The notes under the pieces: generated by a model | Told to the model about the DNA's origin: nothing | The model's input: only the letters and a program-made list of their open reading frames with translations | The model's database searches: none | Program-made: the position numbers and the translations under genes | Shown: positions 17,965 to 26,389 of the stretch, in pieces | How positions within the stretch are numbered: the first letter of the stretch is position 1 | How the letters are laid out: every line of letters begins with the position of its first letter | Assembly (NCBI GenBank): GCA_029259715.1 | Contig: JAJDEP010000005.1 | Span: 496,001-560,000 of the forward strand | Direction: 5' to 3' | DNA: 64,000 nucleotides | DNA from: Planctomycetota bacterium | GTDB lineage: Bacteria; Planctomycetota; B15-G4

Positions 17965-19171
17965 GGGTCGGTGCTCCCGCGAGGGTCTGGTGCACGAGCG
18001 CCTCGAGCCGATCGAGGACGACCTCCCAGTCGTGGTGACGCCGCACGTAGGTCTGGCCCGCCTGGCCCAGCGCGTCGCGTCGACCACCGTCGTTCAGCAG
18101 GTCGGTGACGGTGCGGGCGCGGTCTGCCGCACCGTCGCACACGAGGTAGTCGCGTCCCGGCTCGCCGACGAGGGCGCGCGCCGACCACGACGACACGACC
18201 GTGGGACGCGCCGCCGCCATGGCCTCGAGGATCTTGTTGGGGATGCCGCGTCCCCCGTCGAGTGGGGCCACGAACACCGCCACCCGCTCGAGCGCCGGCG
18301 GGACCGCGTCGATGGCCCCCGTGACCTCCACTTCGCCCGCGCGGGCCAGGGCCCGCACCGCCGCCGTGGGCGCTCGCCCCATGATCGACAACCGGGCATC
18401 CGGCACCGTCGCGCGCACCCGGGGCAGGACCTCGCGGGCGAGGTGCGTCGCCGCCTCGACGTTGGGCGGGTAGTCCATCTGCCCCAGGAAGCCGATCACC
18501 GGCGGAGCTGCGGACGGCGGCGCGAGCCCCGCGCTCTGCTCCCACGGCACGCCGTTGGTCAGGATCTCGAGGTGCCGCGGCGCGCAGCGGGAGGTGAGGT
18601 CGTCCGCTTCCTGTTGCGTGCTCACGAGCGACAGGTCGGCGTCGACGGCCAGGGCCAGCTCGAGCGGCAGCAGACGGCGCGCCTCGACGCGATAGACCCA
18701 GCCGCGGGGCCCTTGTCCCGCCTTGCCCAGGGCCTCCCACTTCAGGGCGTCGAGGTCACACAGGTCGAAGATGCGCCGGGGTGCGCGACAACGCCGCCAC
18801 CAGGGCCCGGTGCCCGACGAGAAGGCCCAGACCAGATCGTGGTCATGCCGCTGCTGCAGCGCCTCCAGGTCGCGCTCGATGCGGCCGTCGGTGTGCCAGC
18901 CCGCGGTGAGGCTGCTGCCGCCCAGCAGGGCGCCGCCGACATGGGCGAGCGCCGCCGGCCGGCGCCGCGTGTGCACGACCACCTCGCGGCAGACCTGCCG
19001 CAAACCCTCGCGCGCGCGTTCCGCGGACTCATCGTCGTCCGCCTGCGCCACCACGTCGACCGGGCCGAGCTGCGCCAGCCGCTCGATGTGGCGCCAGGCC
19101 CTCAACCGGTCACCCTTGTCCGGCGGAAAGGGAGCCCGATGGGCCAAGAACAAGACCTCCACGGGCTCCAC
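17957..19171 (-). CDS. GT4-like glycosyltransferase, XrtA-associated type
   Basis: A 404-residue GT-B protein. It begins with LFLAHRAPFPPDKGDRLRAW, the N-terminal signature I associate with one exosortase A glycosyltransferase family, and has IFDLCDLDALKWE, VIGFLGQMDYPPNVEAA and the donor-site stretch DGGRGIPNKILEAMAAARPT. Two GTG starts are possible, at 19171 and 19162; I give the longer one. It lies 11 bases after the chain-length gene and is one of four GT4 enzymes in the operon. Confidence 0.84.
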   Translation of the reverse strand: MEPVEVLFLAHRAPFPPDKGDRLRAWRHIERLAQLGPVDVVAQADDDESAERAREGLRQVCREVVVHTRRRPAALAHVGGALLGGSSLTAGWHTDGRIERDLEALQQRHDHDLVWAFSSGTGPWWRRCRAPRRIFDLCDLDALKWEALGKAGQGPRGWVYRVEARRLLPLELALAVDADLSLVSTQQEADDLTSRCAPRHLEILTNGVPWEQSAGLAPPSAAPPVIGFLGQMDYPPNVEAATHLAREVLPRVRATVPDARLSIMGRAPTAAVRALARAGEVEVTGAIDAVPPALERVAVFVAPLDGGRGIPNKILEAMAAARPTVVSSWSARALVGEPGRDYLVCDGAADRARTVTDLLNDGGRRDALGQAGQTYVRRHHDWEVVLDRLEALVHQTLAGAPTRA

Positions 19172-19182
19172 GACGCGGGCTC

Positions 19183-20859
19183 TCAGGTAAGGGCGATCTT
19201 CATGTCTCGCACGAACTGCTTGATCGAGGCCGGCAGCACGTCGGGCAGGTTGGTGTAGATGTAGAGCGCCGTGCCCATTGCAGCGAGCACGAGCACCATC
19301 GTCGAGACGCTCAACGCCTGCTGCACGAGCCGGGCGCGTTGGTCTCGCGAGGTGAGGATCAGGTCGACCGCACCGAGCACCGGCACACCCAGGTTGCGCG
19401 AGACCTCCTTCACACTGCCGTAGCTGCTGCGGGTGAGCTCGCCCAGGATCGGTCCGGCCACGCCGATGGTCAGTCCGGCGATCAGGGCGAAGGCCATGAT
19501 CAGGGCGCCGACCGGCAACACCGACTTCTCGGGCTCGACGCCGGGCTCGAGGATCTCGAATGGACCGATGTTGCCCAGCCCGAAGTCTTCGGCGCGTTCG
19601 AAGTTCATCGAACGCAGTTGCGAGACCTGGTCGCGCCAGGGCTGGACTTCGATCTTGGCCTGCCCGATGAGCTCCTCGGCGACCCTGACGTCGTCATCGA
19701 GGCGCTGCATCTCCTGGGCCACCATGGGCCAGGCGTCGAGCCGCCCCTGGATGGCGTCGAGCTCCTCTTCGTAGCGCGTCACCTGAGCGCGATAGCGCTT
19801 CTCCGCCTCCCGGGCGATCTCCCAGGCCTGCGCCTTGTCGTAGTACCGGGGATTCGTCTGCATCTCGACCTGGTTGATGGAAGTCACCGGTCCCAATGCC
19901 TTGAGCTTGGCCTCGGCCTCGAGGAAGGCCCGCTCGAATTTCTGGTAGGTCGGATTGCGCTCGGTGTAGTCCTTCTTGGCGAGGCTGAAGGCCTGTTCGG
20001 CTGCCGAGTAGCCCAGCATGGCCGCCGCGTGCTCGGGGCTCTTGGGCTGGGGCGGCATCTTGATCTGGGGCTCGAGCGCCGACAGCTCGCCCTCCAACCG
20101 TTCGACCACGTTGATCGAGGCGTCGAGTTCGACCTTGGCCTCCGTGAGCTTGGAGAGCATCTCCGCCTTGAGCTGGTTGTTCACCTCCGGCGTCATCAGC
20201 TGGGGAACGTTGTTCTCCTGCTGGAACTTCTGCCGGGCGCTGAGGGCGCCTTGGAAGTTGGCCTCGCGCTCGGCGACGATGCCTTCCAACCGCTCCTTGT
20301 GGTCCTCAACGTTCTTGCGATGACCGTCGAGCGTGAGCGAGATCCAGTGATCGCGCAGCGAGTTCACGAACTGCGCGGCCTTGCTCGGCCGCGTCCAGCG
20401 GAACTTGATCGAGATGTGGTGCAGCCCGCGGGTGTCGACTTCCATCGACACGAACAGGTTGTCCTTGACCTTGTCCCGCAGGTCCTTGCGGCGGGAATCC
20501 TTGCCCGCGGTCTCGAGCCACTCGACCCACTGCAGGTCGGCCATGACCTTGTCGATGCGCTTGCGCGACTTCAGCTCGTTCTCGAGCGTCTGCAACTTCT
20601 TGGGCAGCGGGATCTCGCGCAGGTCGTTGGCCACGACGTCGGACACGAAGCGGGTCTGGTTGAGCACGAACTCGGTGCCCGACTCGAACTTGCTCGGCCA
20701 CACCAGCGAGAGGGCGTAGCCGATCATGAGCGCCACGAGGACCGTGAAGGTGACCCGCACCATGTTCCGCTTGATGGCGCGCAGGACCTCCTGGATCGCC
20801 TCGCGCGGATCGGGCGGCGGGGCCGCCACGTTCGGATCGTTGTACGGGTACTCAGCCAT
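19183..20859 (-). CDS. Wzz-type polysaccharide chain-length determinant
   Basis: A 558-residue PCP/Wzz-family protein. One membrane helix lies near residues 34-54 (VRVTFTVLVALMIGYALSLVW). A long, mostly helical coiled-coil periplasmic domain follows, and C-terminal membrane helices lie around VLPVGALIMAFALIAGLTIG and VSTMVLVLAAMGTALYIYTN. It has no Walker kinase domain, so any tyrosine-kinase partner must be elsewhere. It should set polymer length and bridge to the Wza-like lipoprotein. ATG 20859 overlaps the upstream TGA by one base (TGATG). Confidence 0.88.
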   Translation of the reverse strand: MAEYPYNDPNVAAPPPDPREAIQEVLRAIKRNMVRVTFTVLVALMIGYALSLVWPSKFESGTEFVLNQTRFVSDVVANDLREIPLPKKLQTLENELKSRKRIDKVMADLQWVEWLETAGKDSRRKDLRDKVKDNLFVSMEVDTRGLHHISIKFRWTRPSKAAQFVNSLRDHWISLTLDGHRKNVEDHKERLEGIVAEREANFQGALSARQKFQQENNVPQLMTPEVNNQLKAEMLSKLTEAKVELDASINVVERLEGELSALEPQIKMPPQPKSPEHAAAMLGYSAAEQAFSLAKKDYTERNPTYQKFERAFLEAEAKLKALGPVTSINQVEMQTNPRYYDKAQAWEIAREAEKRYRAQVTRYEEELDAIQGRLDAWPMVAQEMQRLDDDVRVAEELIGQAKIEVQPWRDQVSQLRSMNFERAEDFGLGNIGPFEILEPGVEPEKSVLPVGALIMAFALIAGLTIGVAGPILGELTRSSYGSVKEVSRNLGVPVLGAVDLILTSRDQRARLVQQALSVSTMVLVLAAMGTALYIYTNLPDVLPASIKQFVRDMKIALT

Positions 20860-21650
20860 CAGAAGTTGTTGAAGTTGTTGTTGAAGTTCTTGTTGCCGGT
20901 GCCGGTCTTGCCGAAGGTGCTCGTCGCCGAGAGGACACTGCTGGTGCCGAAGATGAATTCCTTGATCGGCGTGAGGGGCGCCAGCATCACGTCGACGCCC
21001 CAGGCGATGTAGCCGACCACCGAGGGCTGAAGATAGATGATGTCGTTCTCCCGGATCATGATGTTGTCCCGGGTGAGTCCCTTGCGCTTGATGTTCTCGT
21101 AGTTGCACGCAATGACGAGCGGGTTGACCGGATCACCGCGCATGACGAGGACCGCCTCGGTGTCGATGAGCGGCTCACTGATGTTCGCCCGGATGAGGGC
21201 ATCGATGAGCGTCACGTCACCCTCGAAGCGCACCCACTGCGGTTTGCGCGGCGGCGCCGCGGTCACGTAGTAGACCTTGCTCTGGATGCCGGTGACCTCG
21301 ATGGTGATGCCCGTCGTGTCGGTGATGTAGTCCTCATAGCGCATCTGCACGACCTGGGAAGCCTCCTGAGGCGTCAGGCCATTCACGTAGACGGGCCCCA
21401 CGTCGGGGAGCGTCACGACACCGTCCATGCGCACGGCCTCGACCACGCCGTTGTATTCGGGGTGGTTCGGGTCGCGCATGACCACCGTGTCGCCGATGCC
21501 CAGGTAGTACTGCCGGTTGGCATCCTGGGTCGGCCGGCCGAAGCCCCGCTGGTTCAGGACCTGGAGCATGCGGGCGTCATCGGTCGACCGACAGCCCGCC
21601 AGGGCCATGGCCACTCCGACGACAAGCAACAGCGTTCGTCCGCGCGTCAC
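20859..21650 (-). CDS. Wza-like polysaccharide export lipoprotein
   Basis: A 263-residue protein with a lipoprotein signal peptide (lipobox LAGC, Cys about 20), a poly-export domain (YYLGIGDTVVMRD, then DGVVTLPDVGPVYVNGLTPQEA) and an SLBB-like segment. It should form or seed the outer-membrane exit channel. I start at GTG 21650, which puts the lipobox at the right distance and has GGAG 9 bases ahead. The C-terminus ends NKNFNNNFNNF, an Asn/Phe repeat encoded by near-identical 9-base units; this is unusual for Wza. It is the first gene of the EPS operon. Confidence 0.87.
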   Translation of the reverse strand: MTRGRTLLLVVGVAMALAGCRSTDDARMLQVLNQRGFGRPTQDANRQYYLGIGDTVVMRDPNHPEYNGVVEAVRMDGVVTLPDVGPVYVNGLTPQEASQVVQMRYEDYITDTTGITIEVTGIQSKVYYVTAAPPRKPQWVRFEGDVTLIDALIRANISEPLIDTEAVLVMRGDPVNPLVIACNYENIKRKGLTRDNIMIRENDIIYLQPSVVGYIAWGVDVMLAPLTPIKEFIFGTSSVLSATSTFGKTGTGNKNFNNNFNNF

Positions 21651-21690
21651 GCCTCTCTTCTCCGATCCAGTATTCGAGGGGTCCGGTTCC

Positions 21691-21713
21691 AACCCCCGCA
21701 CCGCACGGGGGTT
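21691..21713 (-). promoter_or_regulatory. Perfect 8-bp hairpin between rmlB and wza
   Basis: AACCCCCG and CGGGGGTT pair perfectly around a 7-base loop, in the 130-base gap between the rmlB stop and the wza-like start. Transcription runs right to left. It could be a weak terminator for the sugar operon or a leader structure of the EPS operon. Confidence 0.4.
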
Positions 21714-21718
21714 GCTGA

Positions 21719-21734
21719 GCCCGGGAGCTCGGGC
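21719..21734 (-). promoter_or_regulatory. Second hairpin between rmlB and wza
   Basis: GCCCG pairs with CGGGC around GGAGCT, just upstream (in transcription sense) of the 21691-21713 hairpin. Further upstream, near 21747-21756, is the only AT-rich patch of the gap (GATATTTCC on the minus strand), a possible -10 region for the EPS operon. Confidence 0.3.
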
Positions 21735-21780
21735 GGATCCCTCAGAGGAAATATCGTCGCTATCGGCGGCGGGATGGAGC

Positions 21781-22800
21781 CTAAACGCCCAGCCTTGAGC
21801 CGTACTGGGCCTCATAGTAGTCCCGGTAGGCACCCGAACGAACCCGCTCCCACCAATCCCTTTGCTCGATGTACCAGCGGATCGTCTCGGACAGGCCCTC
21901 CTCGAAGGTCCTGCGAGGGCTCCACCCGAGATCGGCCAGGGCCCGGGAGGCGTCCATGGCATAGCGGCGGTCGTGGCCCGGCCGGTCCTCGACGTAGTTG
22001 ATCAGCTCCTCCCCCTTGCCCAGCTCGGAGAGGATGCGCTTGACCACATCGAGGTTGGCGCGCTCGGCGTTCCCGCCGAGGTTGTAGACCGCGCCGGCCT
22101 CGGCCTGCTCGAACACCACCCAGACGGCCTCGTTGTGATCATCCACGTGGATCCAGTCCCGGATCTGCTGACCGTCGCCGTAGACCGGCAGCGGCTTGCC
22201 CTCGAGGGCGTTGGCGATCATGAGCGGGATCAGCTTCTCGGGGAACTGGAACGGGCCGTAGTTGTTCGAGCAGCGCGTCATCACAGCGTTCATGCCGTGA
22301 GTGTTGACGGCGGCGCGGACAAGGAGGTCGGCGGCGGCCTTGCTCGCCGCGTAGGGCGAGTTCGGTGCGATGGGCGTGTCCTCGGTGAACAGCCCCTCGG
22401 CGCCGAGCGTGCCATAGACTTCGTCGGTCGAGACCTGCAGGTAGCGGCCCACGTTGTGTTCGCGCGACAGGTCGAGCAGCACCTGCGTGCCCAGCACGTT
22501 GTTCTGAACGAACGGCGTCGCGTCGAGGATGCTGCGATCGACGTGACTCTCGGCGGCGAAGTGGAACACCCCGTCGAATTCGTGGGCGGCGAAGACGGCG
22601 CCCATGGCCTCCCGGTCGCTCACGTCGGCGCGCACGAACAGGTGCTTGTCGTCGCCCTCGATGGCCTTCAGGTTCTCGAGGTTGCCCGCGTAGGTCAGCA
22701 GGTCGACGTTCACGATGGTCACGTCCGGCCGCTTGGCCCGGGTGTTCAGGACGAAGTTGCTGCCGATGAACCCGGCACCGCCGGTGACGAGGATCTTCAT
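21781..22800 (-). CDS. rmlB: dTDP-glucose 4,6-dehydratase
   Basis: A 339-residue extended SDR enzyme. It has the NAD motif TGGAGFIGSNFV, the RmlB-specific VSTDEVYG and SPYAASKAAADLLV (Tyr-x3-Lys catalytic pair), and the substrate motif CSNNYGPFQFPEKLIPLMI. It makes dTDP-4-keto-6-deoxyglucose, second step to dTDP-rhamnose. ATG 22800 overlaps the rmlD stop (ATGA). Length and motifs are fully typical. Confidence 0.95.
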   Translation of the reverse strand: MKILVTGGAGFIGSNFVLNTRAKRPDVTIVNVDLLTYAGNLENLKAIEGDDKHLFVRADVSDREAMGAVFAAHEFDGVFHFAAESHVDRSILDATPFVQNNVLGTQVLLDLSREHNVGRYLQVSTDEVYGTLGAEGLFTEDTPIAPNSPYAASKAAADLLVRAAVNTHGMNAVMTRCSNNYGPFQFPEKLIPLMIANALEGKPLPVYGDGQQIRDWIHVDDHNEAVWVVFEQAEAGAVYNLGGNAERANLDVVKRILSELGKGEELINYVEDRPGHDRRYAMDASRALADLGWSPRRTFEEGLSETIRWYIEQRDWWERVRSGAYRDYYEAQYGSRLGV

Positions 22801-23672
22801 GTCCGAGCTCCCACCGCCTGTCGGCGGCTCATGTAGTCCTGGAGGCCTTCGACCCAGGGGCCGGGCGCCTCACCCAGTGCCGCCCGCAACTTCGCGTTGC
22901 TGAGCACGGAACGCGCCGGGCGTGGCGCCGGGCGATCGAGTTGGTCGCTGCCCATGGTCGAGAGCGTCAGGCTCCCGGGCAGCAGGCCGGCTTGACGGAA
23001 GATCTCCTCCGCGAAGCCGTGCCACGAGCAGGCGCCGCCCCCCGTGACGTGGTACGTGCCAAAGGCCGGTCGCTCGGCCACCATGCGCCAGAGGAACGGC
23101 GCCAGCACATGGGTGCTCGTCGGGCTCCCCACCTGGTCGTCGACGACGGCGAGCTCGTCCCGTTCGGACGCCAGCCGCAGCATGGTCTCGACGAAGTTCT
23201 TGCCGTGACAGCCGTAGAGCCACTGGGTCCTCACGATCCAGTGCTCGGGCAGGCGCTCCCGCACTGCCGTCTCGCCGGCCAGCTTGGTGCGGCCGTAGGC
23301 CGAGACGGGCCCGACCGGATCCACCTCGCTGTACTCCCCGGGGGCCGGGATGGTGCCGTCGAAGACGTAGTCGGTGGAGACGTGCAACAGCGGGATCCCG
23401 GCGTCGCTGCAGGCCGCCGCGAGCACGCCCGCGGCCGCGCCGTTGACCGCGAGGGCCTCGGATTCATGGGACTCGCAGCCGTCGACGTCGGTGTAGGCCG
23501 CCGCGTTGATCACCGCCGCCGGGGACTGCCTGGCGAAGGCCTCACCCACCGCCACCGCGTCGGTGATGTCGAGGGTGTCGACATCGGTGCCGACGCATTC
23601 GATGTTGCTCGGGCAGGAGTCCGCCAAGGCGAATCCCAGCATCCCCGAGGCGCCTGTGACCAGCACCCGCAT
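22797..23672 (-). CDS. rmlD: dTDP-4-dehydrorhamnose reductase
   Basis: A 291-residue SDR protein with TGASGMLGFAL, VSTDYVFDG and SAYGRTKLAGE, the RmlD cofactor and Tyr-x3-Lys motifs. It catalyses the last step to dTDP-L-rhamnose. The usual 3,5-epimerase gene, rmlC, is not between its neighbours. It starts at ATG 23672, 3 bases after the rmlA stop, and is coupled to rmlB by an ATGA overlap. Confidence 0.93.
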   Translation of the reverse strand: MRVLVTGASGMLGFALADSCPSNIECVGTDVDTLDITDAVAVGEAFARQSPAAVINAAAYTDVDGCESHESEALAVNGAAAGVLAAACSDAGIPLLHVSTDYVFDGTIPAPGEYSEVDPVGPVSAYGRTKLAGETAVRERLPEHWIVRTQWLYGCHGKNFVETMLRLASERDELAVVDDQVGSPTSTHVLAPFLWRMVAERPAFGTYHVTGGGACSWHGFAEEIFRQAGLLPGSLTLSTMGSDQLDRPAPRPARSVLSNAKLRAALGEAPGPWVEGLQDYMSRRQAVGART

Positions 23673-23675
23673 CGT

Positions 23676-24404
23676 TCAGCCCAGCCTGTTGGCCCCGCCC
23701 TCCGCCACCAGCTTGCTGGCCCGCAGAAGACTCTCGAAGGTACCCGCGTCCGTCCACCAACCGTCGAGCACGCCGAAGGTCATCTCGCCGGCGGCGATGT
23801 AGGCGTTGTTGACGTCGGTGATCTCCAATTCGCCGCGCGCGCTCGGCTCGAGCGTCGAGATGAAGTCGAACACGCGGCCGTCGTACATGTAGATGCCGAT
23901 GACGGCGAGGTTGGACTTCGGGGCCGTGGGCTTCTCCTCGATGCCGACGATCTTGTCGCCCTTGAGCTCGGCGACGCCGAAGCGCTCGGGGTCCTCCACC
24001 TCCTTCAACAGGATGCAGGCGCCCTGGTCCGACGCGCTGAAGCGCGCCACCGTCTCGCGGATGTCCCGCTCGATGATGTTGTCGCCCAACATCACGCAGA
24101 TCGGTTCCTGGTCGGCGAAGTCCCGCGCCAGCGCCAGCGCGTCGGCGATGCCGCCCTCACCCCGCTGGTAGGCGTAGTTGATCTTCACGCCCAGTTCGTC
24201 GCCGTTCTCGAGCAGGCGCAGGAAGTCGCCGGCACTGTTCCCGCCCGTGACGATCAGGATCTCGGTGATGCCGGCGTTGCGCAGCGTTTCGATGGGGTAG
24301 TAGATCATCGGCCGATCGAAGACCGGCAGCAGGTGCTTGTTGGTGATCTTGGTCAACGGCAGGAGCCGTGAGCCGAGACCGCCCGCGAGGATGACGCCTT
24401 TCAT
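23676..24404 (-). CDS. rmlA: Glucose-1-phosphate thymidylyltransferase, short form
   Basis: A 242-residue nucleotidyltransferase. It has the signature GGLGSRLLPLTKITNKHLLP, then CVMLGDNIIE and the RGELEITDVNNAY motif common to RmlA proteins. It lacks the C-terminal allosteric extension of the 290-residue enterobacterial enzyme and so belongs to the short class. It would make dTDP-glucose for the rmlB and rmlD products next door. ATG 24404. A related NDP-sugar pyrophosphorylase activity cannot be excluded. Confidence 0.88.
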   Translation of the reverse strand: MKGVILAGGLGSRLLPLTKITNKHLLPVFDRPMIYYPIETLRNAGITEILIVTGGNSAGDFLRLLENGDELGVKINYAYQRGEGGIADALALARDFADQEPICVMLGDNIIERDIRETVARFSASDQGACILLKEVEDPERFGVAELKGDKIVGIEEKPTAPKSNLAVIGIYMYDGRVFDFISTLEPSARGELEITDVNNAYIAAGEMTFGVLDGWWTDAGTFESLLRASKLVAEGGANRLG

Positions 24405-24458
24405 GGGATGACAGACCGTGCTGGGGGCGAATCGATGGGAATCACGCCGACGGGGGGA

Positions 24459-25397
24459 TCAGCGCGCGTGGGAGAGGGCGGCACGATACCACGCCACGGT
24501 GGCCGCGATCCCGGTCTCCAGCGGGGTGGCGGCCTCGAATCCGAGATGCTCCCGAGCCGCCCGCACGTCCGCCAACGAGTGCCGGATGTCGCCGGCTCGC
24601 GGCTCGACATGCTGCGCCTGCAGATCGCCGGCTCCGCAGGCCAGCAGGATCGCCTCCCACAACTCGTTCACGGTGGTGGAGAGCCCGCGACCCACGTTCA
24701 TGACCCGCCCCCCGCCATGCCCTACGTCCAGCGCCGCGAGGTTGGCGGCCACTACGTCATCGACGTAGGTGAAGTCGCGACTCTGCAGCCCGTCCCCGTG
24801 GATCGTCGGAGCGCGCCCCTGCAAGGCCAGGGTCACGAAGAGGGAGATCACGCCCGAGTAGGGCGAGCTGGCATCCTGCCGCGGTCCGTAGACGTTGAAG
24901 TAGCGCAGGCACACCGTGTCGACGTCGAACAGGTCCGGGGCCATGCGGAAGAGGTGCTCGGCGGCGAGCTTGTTCATGCCGTAGGGCGACATGGGCCGCT
25001 CGCGTCGACTCTCGTCGACGGACCCCGCATCCGTCCCGCCGTAGACGGCGGAGCTGCTGCTGTAGACCAACCGCTTCACGCCGGCGTCACGGCAGGCCAC
25101 CAGCAGTCGTGACGACGCCTGGAGGTTCGCTTCGTTGCTGCCGACGGGATCGTCGATGGAGCCGGCCACCGAAGGCCGGGCAGCGCAGTGCACCACGGCA
25201 TCGCATCCGTCCACGGCTTCCCGCGCGACGTCCGCGCGCGACAGGTCGCCCTGGACCAGCGGGACCCCCTCCGGAATGTTCGCGGTCTTCCCCGAAGAGA
25301 GGTCGTCGGCCACCACCACCGCGTCGCCCCGCTCCTGCAGGCGTTGCGCGATGTGCGATCCGATGAAGCCGGCGCCGCCGGTGACCAGGACCTTCAT
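24459..25397 (-). CDS. NAD-dependent UDP-hexose 4-epimerase-like SDR
   Basis: A 312-residue extended SDR with VTGGAGFIGSHIAQRL, SSSSAVYGG, SPYGMNKLAAEHL (Tyr-x3-Lys) and RDFTYVDDVV. Closest in style to UDP-N-acetylglucosamine/UDP-glucose 4-epimerases of the WbpP/GalE group. It probably supplies UDP-galactose, UDP-GalNAc or a related sugar for the EPS glycosyltransferases. I start at ATG 25397, which overlaps the upstream TGA (ATGA); the frame's first 50 residues are shadow sequence. Confidence 0.85.
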   Translation of the reverse strand: MKVLVTGGAGFIGSHIAQRLQERGDAVVVADDLSSGKTANIPEGVPLVQGDLSRADVAREAVDGCDAVVHCAARPSVAGSIDDPVGSNEANLQASSRLLVACRDAGVKRLVYSSSSAVYGGTDAGSVDESRRERPMSPYGMNKLAAEHLFRMAPDLFDVDTVCLRYFNVYGPRQDASSPYSGVISLFVTLALQGRAPTIHGDGLQSRDFTYVDDVVAANLAALDVGHGGGRVMNVGRGLSTTVNELWEAILLACGAGDLQAQHVEPRAGDIRHSLADVRAAREHLGFEAATPLETGIAATVAWYRAALSHAR

Positions 25398-26389
25398 CGC
25401 GCCGCGCTCGCGAGCGAGCGGTACCACGTGACGAAGCGCTCGAGCCCCTGTTCGAGGTCGATGCGCGGGTCGTACCCCAGCTCCTCCCGGGCCCGACCGA
25501 TGTCGGCGAAGGTGCGCACCACATCGCCGGGCTGCATCGGCTCCCACTCGACCCGGGGCTCGCGCCCCGTCGCCTCGCCGATGGCCTCGACGAGCCGCTT
25601 CAGGCTGATGGTCCGCGACTCACCCAGGTTGTAGATGCGGTAGCCACGGCTGCGATCGAGGGCCTTCACCACCCCGTCCATGATGTCGTCGATGAAGGTG
25701 TAGTCGCGCTCCGTGGTGCCGTCGCCGAAGAGCGGCAGGGGCTGCCCCTGCTCGATCAGCCGCACGAACTTGTGGATCGCCATCTCCGGGCGCTGACGCG
25801 GCCCGTACACGGTGAAGAAGCGCAGGCACGCGATGTCCATGCCGTAGAGGTGATGGAAGGTGTGGCACGTGAGCTCGTTCGACCGCTTGGTCGCCGCGTA
25901 GGGGGACACCGGCAGCGAGACGTCGTCGTCCTCGTGGAAGGGCACCTTCTCGTTGCCGCCGTAGACCGAGGACGAGCTGGCGAACACGATGCGCTGCACC
26001 GAGGCATCGCGGGCCGCCACGAGCAGCCGCGCGCTGCCGGTCCCGTTCACGTCGTGATAGAGGGGCGGGTCGGCCACCGAGGGCCGCACCCCCGCCTTCG
26101 CCGCCAGGTGCACCACCGCACCGAACCCGTGCTCGCCGAACAGGCGCGCCAGCAGGTCGGCGTCACGGATGTCACCCTCGACCAGGCGGAAGCCCTTGCC
26201 GGCCAGGAGCCCCTGCAGGTTGGAGCGCTTGATGGCCGGGTCGTAGTCGTCGGTGAAGCTGTCGAGGCCCACCACCTCCTGGCCCCGCGCCACCAGCCGT
26301 TCGCACAGGTGCGATCCGATGAACCCGGCCGCGCCCGTGACCAGGACGGGCCCTTCCGGCAGCTCCGACATCCGCTCCGCTGCGCTCAT
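25394..26389 (-). CDS. UDP-glucuronate 4-epimerase-like SDR
   Basis: A 331-residue extended SDR. Motifs are [81 protein letters not shown] and RDYTFIDDI. The AGVR and RQRPEMA blocks are those of capsule-type UDP-glucuronate 4-epimerases (CapI). It would give UDP-galacturonate, a possible substrate for the asparagine-synthase-like amidotransferase. ATG 26389 overlaps the glmS stop (ATGA); an alternative ATG lies at 26371. Confidence 0.88.
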   Translation of the reverse strand: MSAAERMSELPEGPVLVTGAAGFIGSHLCERLVARGQEVVGLDSFTDDYDPAIKRSNLQGLLAGKGFRLVEGDIRDADLLARLFGEHGFGAVVHLAAKAGVRPSVADPPLYHDVNGTGSARLLVAARDASVQRIVFASSSSVYGGNEKVPFHEDDDVSLPVSPYAATKRSNELTCHTFHHLYGMDIACLRFFTVYGPRQRPEMAIHKFVRLIEQGQPLPLFGDGTTERDYTFIDDIMDGVVKALDRSRGYRIYNLGESRTISLKRLVEAIGEATGREPRVEWEPMQPGDVVRTFADIGRAREELGYDPRIDLEQGLERFVTWYRSLASAAR

